In this document: positions 33,677 through 42,447 of the stretch, in pieces
How positions within the stretch are numbered: position 1 is the stretch's first letter
Layout: each line of letters starts with the position of its first letter
Source of the DNA: Salimicrobium halophilum
GTDB lineage: Bacteria; Bacillota; Bacilli; Bacillales; Halobacillaceae
DNA length: 64,000 nucleotides
Assembly: GCF_900100295.1 (NCBI RefSeq)
Contig: NZ_FNEV01000004.1
Span: forward strand, 248,001-312,000
Direction of reading: 5' to 3'
The notes under the pieces: generated by a model
Databases searched by the model: none
What the model was told of the DNA's origin: nothing
The model's input: only the letters and a program-made list of their open reading frames with translations
Translations under genes and position numbers: made by a program

Positions 33677-35500
33677 TCAGCCCTTAGTGATCTTATCCTT
33701 TATGACCTTATATCCGTAATCGGGTATCGTCATCCATCGTTTACGTAGCATATGTGCTGAAGCTTTAGGTTTTCTTTCACGGGTGAATACTCCTTTTTTA
33801 TTGCCATTTACACGACGAATATTTTGACTTGTAGCAAAATCTGCGAAGTTCCATACGTGTTCTCCAATAAAAACATCAGTTTCATCAAAAATCTCATGAT
33901 TAATCCTTAAATATTCATTCTGATATTCCTCTGTAAATAACACGGGGGCTACCTCATGGAAGCCAGCCATGGTGTCCGCACCATACTCAGTCATCATGAT
34001 TGGTTTATCAGGACAACGCTTTTGCCAAGCTTCAAGTTCAGCTTTCAATTTCACCTTTGCAACATCTAATTCACCACCATGCTCGTACCAACCGTAATAA
34101 CGGTTCAACCCTAATACATCAACGAGTTCTGCGATTTTATCATGCTCAGGACTGGAACCAATATAAGTAATAATTGTTACAGGCCTTTTTTGAGGATCCT
34201 TTCCTTTCGTGAGTTCAACCAGCGGCTCGAAATATTCAAAAGCACCGTTTTCTTCTGTAGCTGCTTCGTTTGCAACAGACCACATAACAACACACGGGTG
34301 ATTTTTATCACGGGCAATCATATCTTCGAGGACATCCCTGTGGTGGTCGAACGTTTGTAATCTTTCCCAGGTGCTGTCTTCCTTTTTAATTGCTCCAGTA
34401 GCATGAAAGTTGAAATGTAAACCAACTGCTGGAGTTTCATCAATAACAACGAATCCTTCTCGATCTGCTAAGCGCATAAGTTCTTCGGAATAAGGATAGT
34501 GTGCTGTGCGAAAAGAATTAGCTCCCATCCATTTCATCAAATTAAAATCCATGACGTTTACTGCATCAGAGAAACCACGACCATGGATCGGTGAATCCTC
34601 ATGTTTTCCAAAACCTTTGAAATAGAATGGTTTATGATTGATGAAAAACTGCCCACCTTCCACTTTGATCGTACGAACCCCAAAAGATTCTTCATAAACA
34701 TCAACCAACTGATTTTCGTTTATCAATTCAATTTTCATTGTATACAGATAGGCGTTCAAAGGTTCCCACAGGTTTACGTCCGAAATGCTAATTTCACCAT
34801 TAGCTCCTTCACAAGCAGCTACTTTGTTCCCATCTTCATCAATTACTGTTACTCTCACTAACCCTTCTTTAGGATTTGTATCGACTGAATATTTCACTGT
34901 TCCATGGTCACCGTCATGGTCTGTTACGATCGTTACATCTTTTATAAATTGATGAGGAGTTGTGTATAATTTGATTGGACGTTGAAGACCAGCGTAGTTA
35001 AAGAAGTCGAAGTTCGGAAGGTTACGAACCACTTTACCTAACGATTCGTATTCTTCTTCCTCATAAATACCTACGGGCAAAGTAGAATGATCTAAAGTGT
35101 TATCCAGAGCAATAGTAATACGCAACTTCCCGTCCTCAATGTAATTGTTCACTTCTAATTCAAAAGGGAGAAATCCGCCTTTGTGTTCTATACTGAGAGC
35201 TCCATTTAGATAAACCTTTGCAAGGTGAGTAGCAGAACCAAAGCGAAGAACTATTCGCTGCTTTTCTAGATCATTAGGTACATATATCTCTTTCTCATAC
35301 CATACAAAACCAATATGTTCCTTGATTTCTTTGACCACACCTATGTCATTATAGGAGGCTGGGACAGCCATAGGTGATGAATTAGTCAATTTTTTTTGAG
35401 CTGATAGTACTGGATCTGTCTCTCCATTATCTAATTTGAAATTCCATATACCACTTAACTCAATAACATTTCGAGTAGGTGTAATCGTAGGATATAACAT
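33677..35500 (-). CDS. uidA: Beta-glucuronidase, GH2 family
   Basis: 607 residues, aligned by eye with E. coli UidA over its full length (603 aa): LYPTITPTRNVIELSGIW at the start, HKPFYFKGFGKHEDS in the middle. The acid/base Glu lies in MWSVANEAA near 413; the nucleophile is E505 in MMTEYGAD. The glucuronate-reading N-x-K motif is N567-K-K569 in NGNKKGVF, which separates glucuronidases from beta-galactosidases. No signal peptide, so it acts in the cytoplasm on imported glucuronides. It lies directly downstream of the ABC importer genes. AAAGGAG precedes the ATG. Confidence 0.95.
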   Translation of the reverse strand: MLYPTITPTRNVIELSGIWNFKLDNGETDPVLSAQKKLTNSSPMAVPASYNDIGVVKEIKEHIGFVWYEKEIYVPNDLEKQRIVLRFGSATHLAKVYLNGALSIEHKGGFLPFELEVNNYIEDGKLRITIALDNTLDHSTLPVGIYEEEEYESLGKVVRNLPNFDFFNYAGLQRPIKLYTTPHQFIKDVTIVTDHDGDHGTVKYSVDTNPKEGLVRVTVIDEDGNKVAACEGANGEISISDVNLWEPLNAYLYTMKIELINENQLVDVYEESFGVRTIKVEGGQFFINHKPFYFKGFGKHEDSPIHGRGFSDAVNVMDFNLMKWMGANSFRTAHYPYSEELMRLADREGFVVIDETPAVGLHFNFHATGAIKKEDSTWERLQTFDHHRDVLEDMIARDKNHPCVVMWSVANEAATEENGAFEYFEPLVELTKGKDPQKRPVTIITYIGSSPEHDKIAELVDVLGLNRYYGWYEHGGELDVAKVKLKAELEAWQKRCPDKPIMMTEYGADTMAGFHEVAPVLFTEEYQNEYLRINHEIFDETDVFIGEHVWNFADFATSQNIRRVNGNKKGVFTRERKPKASAHMLRKRWMTIPDYGYKVIKDKITKG

Positions 35501-35596
35501 TTTTTTCTCCTTTCTGGATTCCGATACTCTTCCTTAGCCTATAACCGCTAACCTAACTTAGAAAGGGAGAGCAAGCACTCCCCCTTGTCAGTTGCA

Positions 35597-36919
35597 TTAT
35601 TTATTAGCGTCAATTATGTCTTGCACAGATTGCTTGGCATTTTCTATTGTTATATCCAGGCTCTGGCCTTCTAACAGGTATTTTTCTACCTCTGTCTTAT
35701 ATGCACTATAAACTTCTGTCATATAACCGGCAGGAAGGAACTGTTCTGCCTCTTCACCAGTTTCAATTGCTGTAAGAAGAGACGGTACATGGACGGCTTC
35801 CGGATTAGACGTAGAGTTCGCAAGTTCATTGAGTACTTCTTCCGTGTCCGTCTGCTTCCATGCAGGAATAGATTTTCCTTGTACAAGCATTCCCTCAGTA
35901 GTCATCCACCTCATGAATTTGTAAGCTTCATCCTTATTTTCGGAGCTTTCCCCCATCGACAAAATGTCCGCTGATGCGTATCTGTATTTTTGGTCATTTG
36001 AATCATTTTTTGGCCAGGGAGCCCACGCAATTTCAAACTCCGGATCATAACCTCCCCACTCTGTGACCATGTAACTTGGGATTGGTATCATGCTTGCACT
36101 TTGGGAGAAAAACTGTTGTCTATAACTTAATTGTTGAGAAATAATATCTGCATAAGGAACAGAAGATTCATCAACCTTTTCCAAGTTATGTCGTAACTGT
36201 AATGATTCTTTTACAAGTGGGTCATCCATATTTGAAGAACCATCAGACTTTATAAGTAAGTTTTCTTCACCTTTACCGAACATCTTCAAAGTATCAAAGA
36301 TTGTAGACCACGTATGAAGATAAGATCCGTACCTTTCGTCTGTTGTTAATGTACTTGCATACTCTCTGTAATCGTCCCATGTCCATTCTTCAGGTATTTC
36401 TAGCCCGGCTTCGTCCAAGTGATTCTTGTTCATCATAATCAGATACGTATTGTATTTTGATGGAATACCATAGTATTCCCCATCATCCGTAGCTGGAGCT
36501 GGCCCCGTGTTGTATACCTCGTCGAGAGTGATATCTTCTTCATCAATATAATTGTTGAGTGGCTCAACCATTCCCGTCGAAATACGTTTTGCAAGATCTT
36601 CACTGCTAGGAAACATGATCAAATCCAGCTCATCGCCAGACGCCGCAAGTAAATCCAATTGTTTTAAGTAATCATCTGCCGACATGTTCTCGACCAAAGT
36701 GTTAACTTCTACATTTACCCCCGGATTTTCTTCCTCATAGGTGCTGATAGTTTCCTCCCAATTTCCGTTCTCTTCATTAATCCATGTAAACAATTTTAAA
36801 GTGACTTCATCACTTTCCGATTCGCTCTGTTCTGCGTTTTCTCCATTGGAACATCCTGCTAACATCAGACTAGTTAAGATGAGTGTAGAAACCATCACTT
36901 CCAACCACTTTTTATTCAT
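35597..36919 (-). CDS. Sugar ABC transporter substrate-binding lipoprotein
   Basis: 440 residues. Signal peptide with lipobox LMLAGCSNG (Cys ~23), followed by an acidic linker ENAEQSESESDEV. The mature part is an extracellular solute-binding family 1 fold: VTLKLFTWINEENGNWEETISTYEEENPGVNVEV and YYGIPSKYNTYLIMMNKNHLDEAGLEIPEEWTWDDYREYA. As part of the uidA operon it should bind a glucuronide or glucuronic-acid oligosaccharide outside the cell. GGAGAAGG precedes the ATG. Confidence 0.9.
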   Translation of the reverse strand: MNKKWLEVMVSTLILTSLMLAGCSNGENAEQSESESDEVTLKLFTWINEENGNWEETISTYEEENPGVNVEVNTLVENMSADDYLKQLDLLAASGDELDLIMFPSSEDLAKRISTGMVEPLNNYIDEEDITLDEVYNTGPAPATDDGEYYGIPSKYNTYLIMMNKNHLDEAGLEIPEEWTWDDYREYASTLTTDERYGSYLHTWSTIFDTLKMFGKGEENLLIKSDGSSNMDDPLVKESLQLRHNLEKVDESSVPYADIISQQLSYRQQFFSQSASMIPIPSYMVTEWGGYDPEFEIAWAPWPKNDSNDQKYRYASADILSMGESSENKDEAYKFMRWMTTEGMLVQGKSIPAWKQTDTEEVLNELANSTSNPEAVHVPSLLTAIETGEEAEQFLPAGYMTEVYSAYKTEVEKYLLEGQSLDITIENAKQSVQDIIDANK

Positions 36920-36948
36920 ATAACCTTCTCCTTTTTTATAAAATTGTC

Positions 36949-37791
36949 TTACCCTTTTACCCCACCAAGGGAAATTCCTTCAATAACTCTCTTTTGACCA
37001 ACTACGAATACAATTAGAAGTGGAATAACCGCTGACACTGCCGCAGCCATCATCAAAGAGTAAATAGATCCATGGGCGTCAGCAAATTGTTCAATTCCAA
37101 TTTGGATAGTGTACAAATGCTCAGAGCGCAAAAAGATAAGTGGATTTTGATAGTCGTTCCAAGTCCATATAAAGCGTAATATAGCATAAGTTGCAATCGC
37201 CGGTTTCACTAATGGAAGCGCGATACTAAAGAAAGTCCGGAAATGACCAGCACCATCCATCTTTGCTGACTCGATTATTTCATCGTTAACTCCCATGAAA
37301 AATTGTCTCAGCATAAATGTTCCGAATGCGCTAAAGCTATTAAGAAGGATCAACCCTAAATGGGTATCAATCAACCCTACAGACGAATAAAGAAGGTATT
37401 GCGGTACGATTATAGCTTGTGGCGGTATCATGTATGTTAGTAGCACAATCAGAAACAGAACATCTCGTCCCTTAAAATGAATCTTTGCAAAGCTATAAGC
37501 AGCAATTGAAGAAAAGAAAACGGATACAAAAGTTGTCAAAAAAGAAACTTTGATTGAATTCCAGTAATACAAGAGAAATGAATTCGACCCGAACCATACT
37601 TCTTTATAGTTTTCAACAGCATTCCACGTTGATGGAATCCATTCAATTGGATAAGCAAGGACCTCAGCTTCTACTTTGAATGATGCTGAAATCATCCACA
37701 GAAATGGCAAAAGGAATATTATCCCTACAATCGTCATTACAATAGTCACTAGTAATTTAGACACATTTATTCTTCTGAATACTTGTTCCAC
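36949..37791 (-). CDS. Carbohydrate ABC transporter permease, MalG type
   Basis: 280 residues with six membrane spans. The EAA motif reads EIIESAKMDGAGHFRTFFSIALPLVKPAIATYAILRFIWTWNDY, typical of CUT1 MalG-like permeases, and the C-terminus ends QKRVIEGISLGGVKG. It starts with GTG (37791), eight nt after AAAGGAGG. It forms a heterodimeric channel with the permease encoded upstream. No ATPase gene is in the locus; a shared MsmX-type ATPase elsewhere is expected. Confidence 0.92.
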   Translation of the reverse strand: MEQVFRRINVSKLLVTIVMTIVGIIFLLPFLWMISASFKVEAEVLAYPIEWIPSTWNAVENYKEVWFGSNSFLLYYWNSIKVSFLTTFVSVFFSSIAAYSFAKIHFKGRDVLFLIVLLTYMIPPQAIIVPQYLLYSSVGLIDTHLGLILLNSFSAFGTFMLRQFFMGVNDEIIESAKMDGAGHFRTFFSIALPLVKPAIATYAILRFIWTWNDYQNPLIFLRSEHLYTIQIGIEQFADAHGSIYSLMMAAAVSAVIPLLIVFVVGQKRVIEGISLGGVKG

Positions 37792-37806
37792 TTAAGAGCC
37801 TCCTTT

Positions 37807-38742
37807 CTAATAGTTAACCCATTTCTTCTGTCCAAACCACTGGGTAATAGTAATTACGACTAAGATAATGAACAATACAACGGCAATAGCTGAAGAATAC
37901 CCCGTCTTCAACTCTTCGAATGCTTGCTCATACAAATAAAACACCGGTATTGTCGTAGCATTTGCTGGTCCACCTTCGGTTAATACGTTTATTAGATCAA
38001 AAACTTTAAACGTATGCACAATCCCTTGAATGAGTAATAAGAAGGTAGTAGGTGTAACCAGGGGTACCGTGATTTTCCTGAATTTATAAAGTGCTGAGGC
38101 ACCATCTACCTCTGCAGCTTCATACAGTTCAGGTGGTATGTTTTGTAATGCGGCAATGTAAAGGATGAGTTGAAAACCAATTTGAGTCCAAACGATGATA
38201 ATCATTACAGAGGGAAGTGCCCACGCAGGGTCAGCAATCCATTGCGGTACATTTTCAACTCCTATAGACATCAAAAATTGGTTTATGGGACCTTCGCTCG
38301 GGTGAAACAAAACTTGGAATACCAGTGCTATTGCAACAGTACTTGAAATGTAGGGCATAAAGTAGATAACTTTAAATCCGTCTTTGAAATACACATTTTT
38401 ATTTATAATTACTGCGAGAACCAATGATAATAGCAGCCCACCTGGTACCACTAACAGTAATATAAAGTTATTAACAAGCCCTTTTAAGAACACAGGGTTA
38501 TTAAATAGTGTGATAAAATTATCTAACCCTACAAAACTAGCCCCTTCTAAACCGCTTACAAAATTCCAGTCTGTCAGACTAAGAATGAAAGAAGCGACAA
38601 TTGGATAGAGTATTAAAATCGTACTTCCTATCAACATCGGTGCGATAAATAAGTATCCTGAAACGTTATCTTTCCAACTGTTCATTCGTGCCTTTTTTTC
38701 TTCGACTACTCTTTCTTGACTAGCCTCTGATCCCGATCGCAT
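37807..38742 (-). CDS. Carbohydrate ABC transporter permease, MalF/UgpA type
   Basis: 311 residues, six spans after a charged N-terminus (SQERVVEEKKARMNSWKDN). The EAA motif PPELYEAAEVDGASALYKFRKITVPLVTPTTFLLLIQGI is classical CUT1. It is the first gene of the operon permease-permease-binding protein-uidA. GGAGGTGAG lies ~9 nt before the ATG. Confidence 0.92.
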   Translation of the reverse strand: MRSGSEASQERVVEEKKARMNSWKDNVSGYLFIAPMLIGSTILILYPIVASFILSLTDWNFVSGLEGASFVGLDNFITLFNNPVFLKGLVNNFILLLVVPGGLLLSLVLAVIINKNVYFKDGFKVIYFMPYISSTVAIALVFQVLFHPSEGPINQFLMSIGVENVPQWIADPAWALPSVMIIIVWTQIGFQLILYIAALQNIPPELYEAAEVDGASALYKFRKITVPLVTPTTFLLLIQGIVHTFKVFDLINVLTEGGPANATTIPVFYLYEQAFEELKTGYSSAIAVVLFIILVVITITQWFGQKKWVNY

Positions 38743-38769
38743 TTCATCTCACCTCCTTGTCGTGATTAC

Positions 38770-38799
38770 ATTATAGATTTTTGTCGACAACTCCAACAA
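38770..38799 (-). promoter_or_regulatory. Promoter of the glucuronide operon with a palindromic operator
   Basis: Minus strand: -35 TTGTTG (38799-38794), 18 bp, -10 TATAAT (38775-38770). The spacer contains the perfect palindrome TTGTCGACAA (38781-38790), a candidate site for the divergent ROK repressor. Confidence 0.6.
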
Positions 38800-38877
38800 T
38801 GTACTATTCTTACTAGTTAGGGAATATTTTTACCTCTTACATAAAACCGATTGAAAGACAAAACAAACAATACGTAT

Positions 38878-38923
38878 AATAACCCCAGATGAAAGCGATA
38901 ACTAGCTTTCATCTGGGGTTATT
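38878..38923. other. Perfect 19-bp hairpin enclosing a cre-like box
   Basis: AATAACCCCAGATGAAAGC (38878-38896) pairs fully with 38905-38923. The loop side contains TGAAAGCGATAACT (38890-38903), which fits the cre consensus TGNAANCGNWNNCW. It lies between the divergent promoters, so it could be a terminator left from a lost gene, a CcpA site, or both. Confidence 0.6.
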
Positions 38924-39001
38924 AAATAAAGACAGATGCTTTTGTTTGAATAATTCACTGGATAACTGTCTTGTAGCGTATAGGTTATAGGAGGGAGCAC
39001 T

Positions 39002-39661
39002 ATGTTTCAAAAAGGATTTAGTGGTTTGATTTACAAATTATCTGATTGGTTCTTAAAAATAACTTATTTGAACATTTTGTGGATATTATTTTCTTTATCA
39101 GGCTTTATTGTGCTAGGTATTTTTCCAGCAACTATAGCTTTGTTCTCAGTGATTCATTTATTACTCACCACAGAGGATGAGATACCAATATTTAAGACGT
39201 TTTGGCAACATTTTAAAAGAGAATTCGTTAAAGGGAATGTATCTGCCTGGTCGATCACCATCATTATTGTAGTAATGGCTGGTAATATTCACTTCTTTAA
39301 AACCACCGAAAACCACCTGTTTCATTTTCTTTATTACCCATCTATTGCATTAACGGTCATTTTTGTTATGAGTCTCTTATACTTTTTTCCAGTTTACGTT
39401 CAGTATAATATGAACACGTTTCAAAACCTCAAAAATTCTCTTTTAGTAATGATAAGTAATCCCCTCAATACCTTAACTATGGTTTCAAGTGTATTCGTAA
39501 TTGGTTTCGTTTCTCTAATGATTACCGCTATTCTTCCGTTCGTAAGTGTGAGCCTAACCGCCTTATTTATTATGATGGCAGCCTTGCAATCATTTAAGAG
39601 AATCGAGGAAAAACAATCTTTCTACAGAATAATAACTAAAAATGATAACCCGGATTCATGA
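39002..39661 (+). CDS. DUF624 (YesL-like) membrane protein
   Basis: 219 residues, five to six membrane spans. The start GLIYKLSDWFLKITYLNILWILFSLSGFIVLGIFPATIALFSV is the DUF624 signature. YesL-type proteins sit next to YesMN kinases and sugar ABC importers in Bacillus and are thought to be accessory membrane components; their function is unproven. GGAGGGAG precedes the start. It is the first gene of the divergent operon, upstream of the ROK regulator. Confidence 0.85.
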   Translation: MFQKGFSGLIYKLSDWFLKITYLNILWILFSLSGFIVLGIFPATIALFSVIHLLLTTEDEIPIFKTFWQHFKREFVKGNVSAWSITIIIVVMAGNIHFFKTTENHLFHFLYYPSIALTVIFVMSLLYFFPVYVQYNMNTFQNLKNSLLVMISNPLNTLTMVSSVFVIGFVSLMITAILPFVSVSLTALFIMMAALQSFKRIEEKQSFYRIITKNDNPDS

Positions 39662-39753
39662 TGAGAAGCTCATCGTAATGTAATTTTACCTGCGTCCTTA
39701 TCCTTGAGCTTATTACTATAACATCCATAAATCATGAAGAGGAGTTGTTTATT

Positions 39754-40935
39754 ATGAGTACAGGAGATGCTAATTACATCAGGAATCTTAATCGGGAACT
39801 CCTCTTAGAAACTATTTTAAGAACGGAATCGATTTCTAGAAGTGAACTCTCCAGGTCTACCGGATTAAACAAGGCGACTGTATCTGTTCAGGTTCAATCT
39901 CTTATCGAGGATAAGATAATCAGAGAAACTAGAATAGAAACTTTGCAAACACCTGGACGTCGACCTACCTTGCTAGAAATGAACGGGGATTATGGTTTTA
40001 GCATTGGTATTGATCTGGATTATAAGAAAGCAAGAATTGTCTTCATTAACCTTAAAGGAAAACCGTTTTATACAAAAGTTCTCCCTTGCAAAGATGAAAA
40101 TATTGATACTATCGTTTCAGAAGTGAAAAGTCATTTGTCTCCTCTGATTAAACAAACAGAATCCACTCTCCCTTTTTTCAAGCTAAGAGGTATTTGCCTT
40201 GGAATCCATGGCATAATTAATGATAGGGAAATAATCGAATTCACTCCAAAACAAAAATGGACAGATGTCGATTTGAAAGATGGACTTGAAAAGGAATTGA
40301 ACGTGCCCGTTCACATCGAAAATAACGCAAATTTGAGTAGCTATGCTGAACAAGTCTATTCGGAAAATACTTCTAATCTTTTCTGTCTCACTCTTTACTC
40401 TGGAATTGGACTTGGAATTATCTATAATCATAAAATTTATCGAGGGTTTCAGGGGTTTGCCGGTGAAATCGGGCATATGGTAATCGAACCCAATGGGAAA
40501 CAGTGTGATTGTGGTAACAAAGGATGTTGGGAATTATACGCTTCTGAGAATAGCTTGAAAGAAACCCTTCTCTCTCTTGGTTTAGGTGAGAATTTTAACG
40601 AAATTATAAAAAGTGTAAATGCTGAAGAAACTATCACTACTTATATTGAATACTTAAGTTACGGTTTAAATAACATCATCAATATTTTTAACCCTCAGAG
40701 AGTTATTTTCAATGGATCACTTATTAACCAAAACCCTGATTTTATTGAAAGGTTGGAATCTTCATTACGCTCGAAAATTATTGACTATGAATCGATAGGT
40801 ACATCAAAAATCGGAGAATTCGCATGTGCTTTAGGAGGAGCTGCTTTTGTTTTAAAAACCGATCTCGGTGTTAACACATTAAATTTTACAGAACTGCATT
40901 ACCTAAAAGAAATAAATTCTATCAAGCATTCTTAA
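39754..40935 (+). CDS. ROK-family transcriptional regulator (XylR/NagC type)
   Basis: 393 residues from ATG 39754, nine nt after AGAGGAG. Winged helix at ~10-70 (NRELLLETILRTESISRSELSRSTGLNKATVSVQVQSLIED). The ROK sugar-kinase-like domain follows: FSIGIDLDYKKARIVFINLKG, IHGI, and GFAGEIGHMVIEPNGKQCDCGNKGCWELYAS, with the zinc-binding CxCGxxGCxE. It should repress the island until a sugar ligand binds. The likely operator is TTGTCGACAA in the divergent promoter. Confidence 0.92.
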   Translation: MSTGDANYIRNLNRELLLETILRTESISRSELSRSTGLNKATVSVQVQSLIEDKIIRETRIETLQTPGRRPTLLEMNGDYGFSIGIDLDYKKARIVFINLKGKPFYTKVLPCKDENIDTIVSEVKSHLSPLIKQTESTLPFFKLRGICLGIHGIINDREIIEFTPKQKWTDVDLKDGLEKELNVPVHIENNANLSSYAEQVYSENTSNLFCLTLYSGIGLGIIYNHKIYRGFQGFAGEIGHMVIEPNGKQCDCGNKGCWELYASENSLKETLLSLGLGENFNEIIKSVNAEETITTYIEYLSYGLNNIINIFNPQRVIFNGSLINQNPDFIERLESSLRSKIIDYESIGTSKIGEFACALGGAAFVLKTDLGVNTLNFTELHYLKEINSIKHS

Positions 40936-41004
40936 AAAATATGGACTAATATCTAATATTGCTATGAAACAATGGTAGACAATTATTAAAAGAAACTAGA
41001 AAAG

Positions 41005-41054
41005 CCACTGGCAGATTTGTCAGAAATGCGTTTATCTGACAAATCCGCCAATGG
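41005..41054. terminator. Bidirectional terminator-like hairpin
   Basis: CCACTGGCAGATTTGTCAGA (from 41005) pairs with TCTGACAAATCCGCCAATGG (to 41054) with two non-Watson-Crick positions. A-rich and T-poor flanks make it better for the minus-strand YjiH gene. It marks the edge of the AT-rich island. Confidence 0.75.
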
Positions 41055-41066
41055 AAAACCCTGAAA

Positions 41067-42443
41067 TTAAAAGATGAGATGTGCAACAGCGACAACGACC
41101 GGTAGCGTAATCAATGTACGCAACAGGAAGATCATGACGAGCTCACGGAATTTCACCGGAAGTTTGGATCCCAGCAGAAGTCCTCCCATTTCTGACATAT
41201 ATACGAGCTGGGTAACAGAAACACAGGCAATGATGAACCTTGTCATCTCGCTCTCGACACCACTACCGATAACAGCCGGCAGGAACATATCCGCAAAGCC
41301 GACGACCATCGTCGGTGCGGCAGCCGCTGCTTCCGGCACCTGCATCGCCATCAGGATATATTCGAACGGCGTTCCGATAATCGTGAAAAAGGACGTAAAT
41401 TCAGCGATGACCAGGGCTACCGTTCCGATCGCCATGACGATCGGAAGTACGCCGATCCACATGTCCAGGACGTTTTGGAAGCCTTCCTTCAGCGTAGCAC
41501 CCGGGCCCTGACTTCCTTTGGCGCGGAACAATGCTTTCTCTTTCCCCCAGCTGAAAACAGATACACCCTTCGGCATCACTTCATCGGTCTTCTTTGCGCT
41601 GCCATCGAAGGTGTCTTCGGTTTTGCGCGACAACGGAGGAATTCTCGGCATAATGATAGCTGCAATCACACCAGCCAGCGTAATCGTCCCGTAGTAATGC
41701 AGGAAGTAGTTCTCCATGTTCAGATAGGAAATGACTACAATCGTGAAGGTAATCGATACAACGGAAAACGTCGTTGCGACAACCGCTGCTTCACGCTTGG
41801 AGTAAAATCCGCCTTCGTACTGCTTCGACGTCAGCAGAACGCCGATTGTACCGTCCCCGACCCAGGAAGCGAGACAGTCAAGAGATGAGCGACCCGGCAA
41901 GGTGAAAAGCGGGCGCATCAATTTGACGAGCATCGTGCCGACGAACTCAAGCAACCCGAAATTGAGCAGAAGTGGCAGGAGTAGACCGGCGAAGAAAAAT
42001 GTCGTGAAAAGAATAGGAATAAGATCGTAAATAAGTAATCCACCGGTAATGTCTGCTACGATGAAGTCCGGTCCCAGCGTAAGAATGGTCATGAGGGCAA
42101 AAATCATGCCGGCTGTTCTCGCAATGACCCAGTTACGGCTGACATCCAAGAGGTTCGTCCAGAAAGGTGATGACGTTACCCAGGTCGGACGGAAAATCTT
42201 CGCTACAGCTGTAGCGATTACTGCTACTGTAATGATGCTCACAGCAAGAATCGGCACCCATTCCCCAAGAATTCCATTTACTCCATTCGCAAGGAAGGCA
42301 ACCGGAATCGTAATCCCGTCCTCCGTCGGTATCGGTATAATGAAAAATAGAATTCCGAATAGGGAGGGAAGGAGGAATTTCATGTAATCTTTACTTGTAA
42401 ACGCTTCCAATTCTGATTGATTGTTACTTGCTTCATGTCTCAT
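41067..42443 (-). CDS. YjiH-family nucleoside-recognition (Gate) membrane protein
   Basis: 458 residues, ~10 membrane spans. FLLPSLFGILFFIIPIPTEDGITIPVAFLANGVNGILG is typical of YjiH. The Gate-domain motif LPGRSSLDCLASWVGDGTIGVLLTSKQYEGGFYSKREAAVVATTFSVVSITF follows, and FADMFLPAVIG comes late. Gate-domain proteins are thought to move small solutes; YjiH commonly sits next to M20 peptidases, which suggests export or import of their substrate or product. Four nt after the M20 gene in the same operon. Confidence 0.85.
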   Translation of the reverse strand: MRHEASNNQSELEAFTSKDYMKFLLPSLFGILFFIIPIPTEDGITIPVAFLANGVNGILGEWVPILAVSIITVAVIATAVAKIFRPTWVTSSPFWTNLLDVSRNWVIARTAGMIFALMTILTLGPDFIVADITGGLLIYDLIPILFTTFFFAGLLLPLLLNFGLLEFVGTMLVKLMRPLFTLPGRSSLDCLASWVGDGTIGVLLTSKQYEGGFYSKREAAVVATTFSVVSITFTIVVISYLNMENYFLHYYGTITLAGVIAAIIMPRIPPLSRKTEDTFDGSAKKTDEVMPKGVSVFSWGKEKALFRAKGSQGPGATLKEGFQNVLDMWIGVLPIVMAIGTVALVIAEFTSFFTIIGTPFEYILMAMQVPEAAAAAPTMVVGFADMFLPAVIGSGVESEMTRFIIACVSVTQLVYMSEMGGLLLGSKLPVKFRELVMIFLLRTLITLPVVVAVAHLIF

Positions 42444-42447
42444 CGGC

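Noticed and set aside
41005-41054. Island attachment site
   Set aside because: The hairpin at the island edge has no matching copy at the other edge near 30030, and no integrase or tRNA is present, so att status is unsupported.
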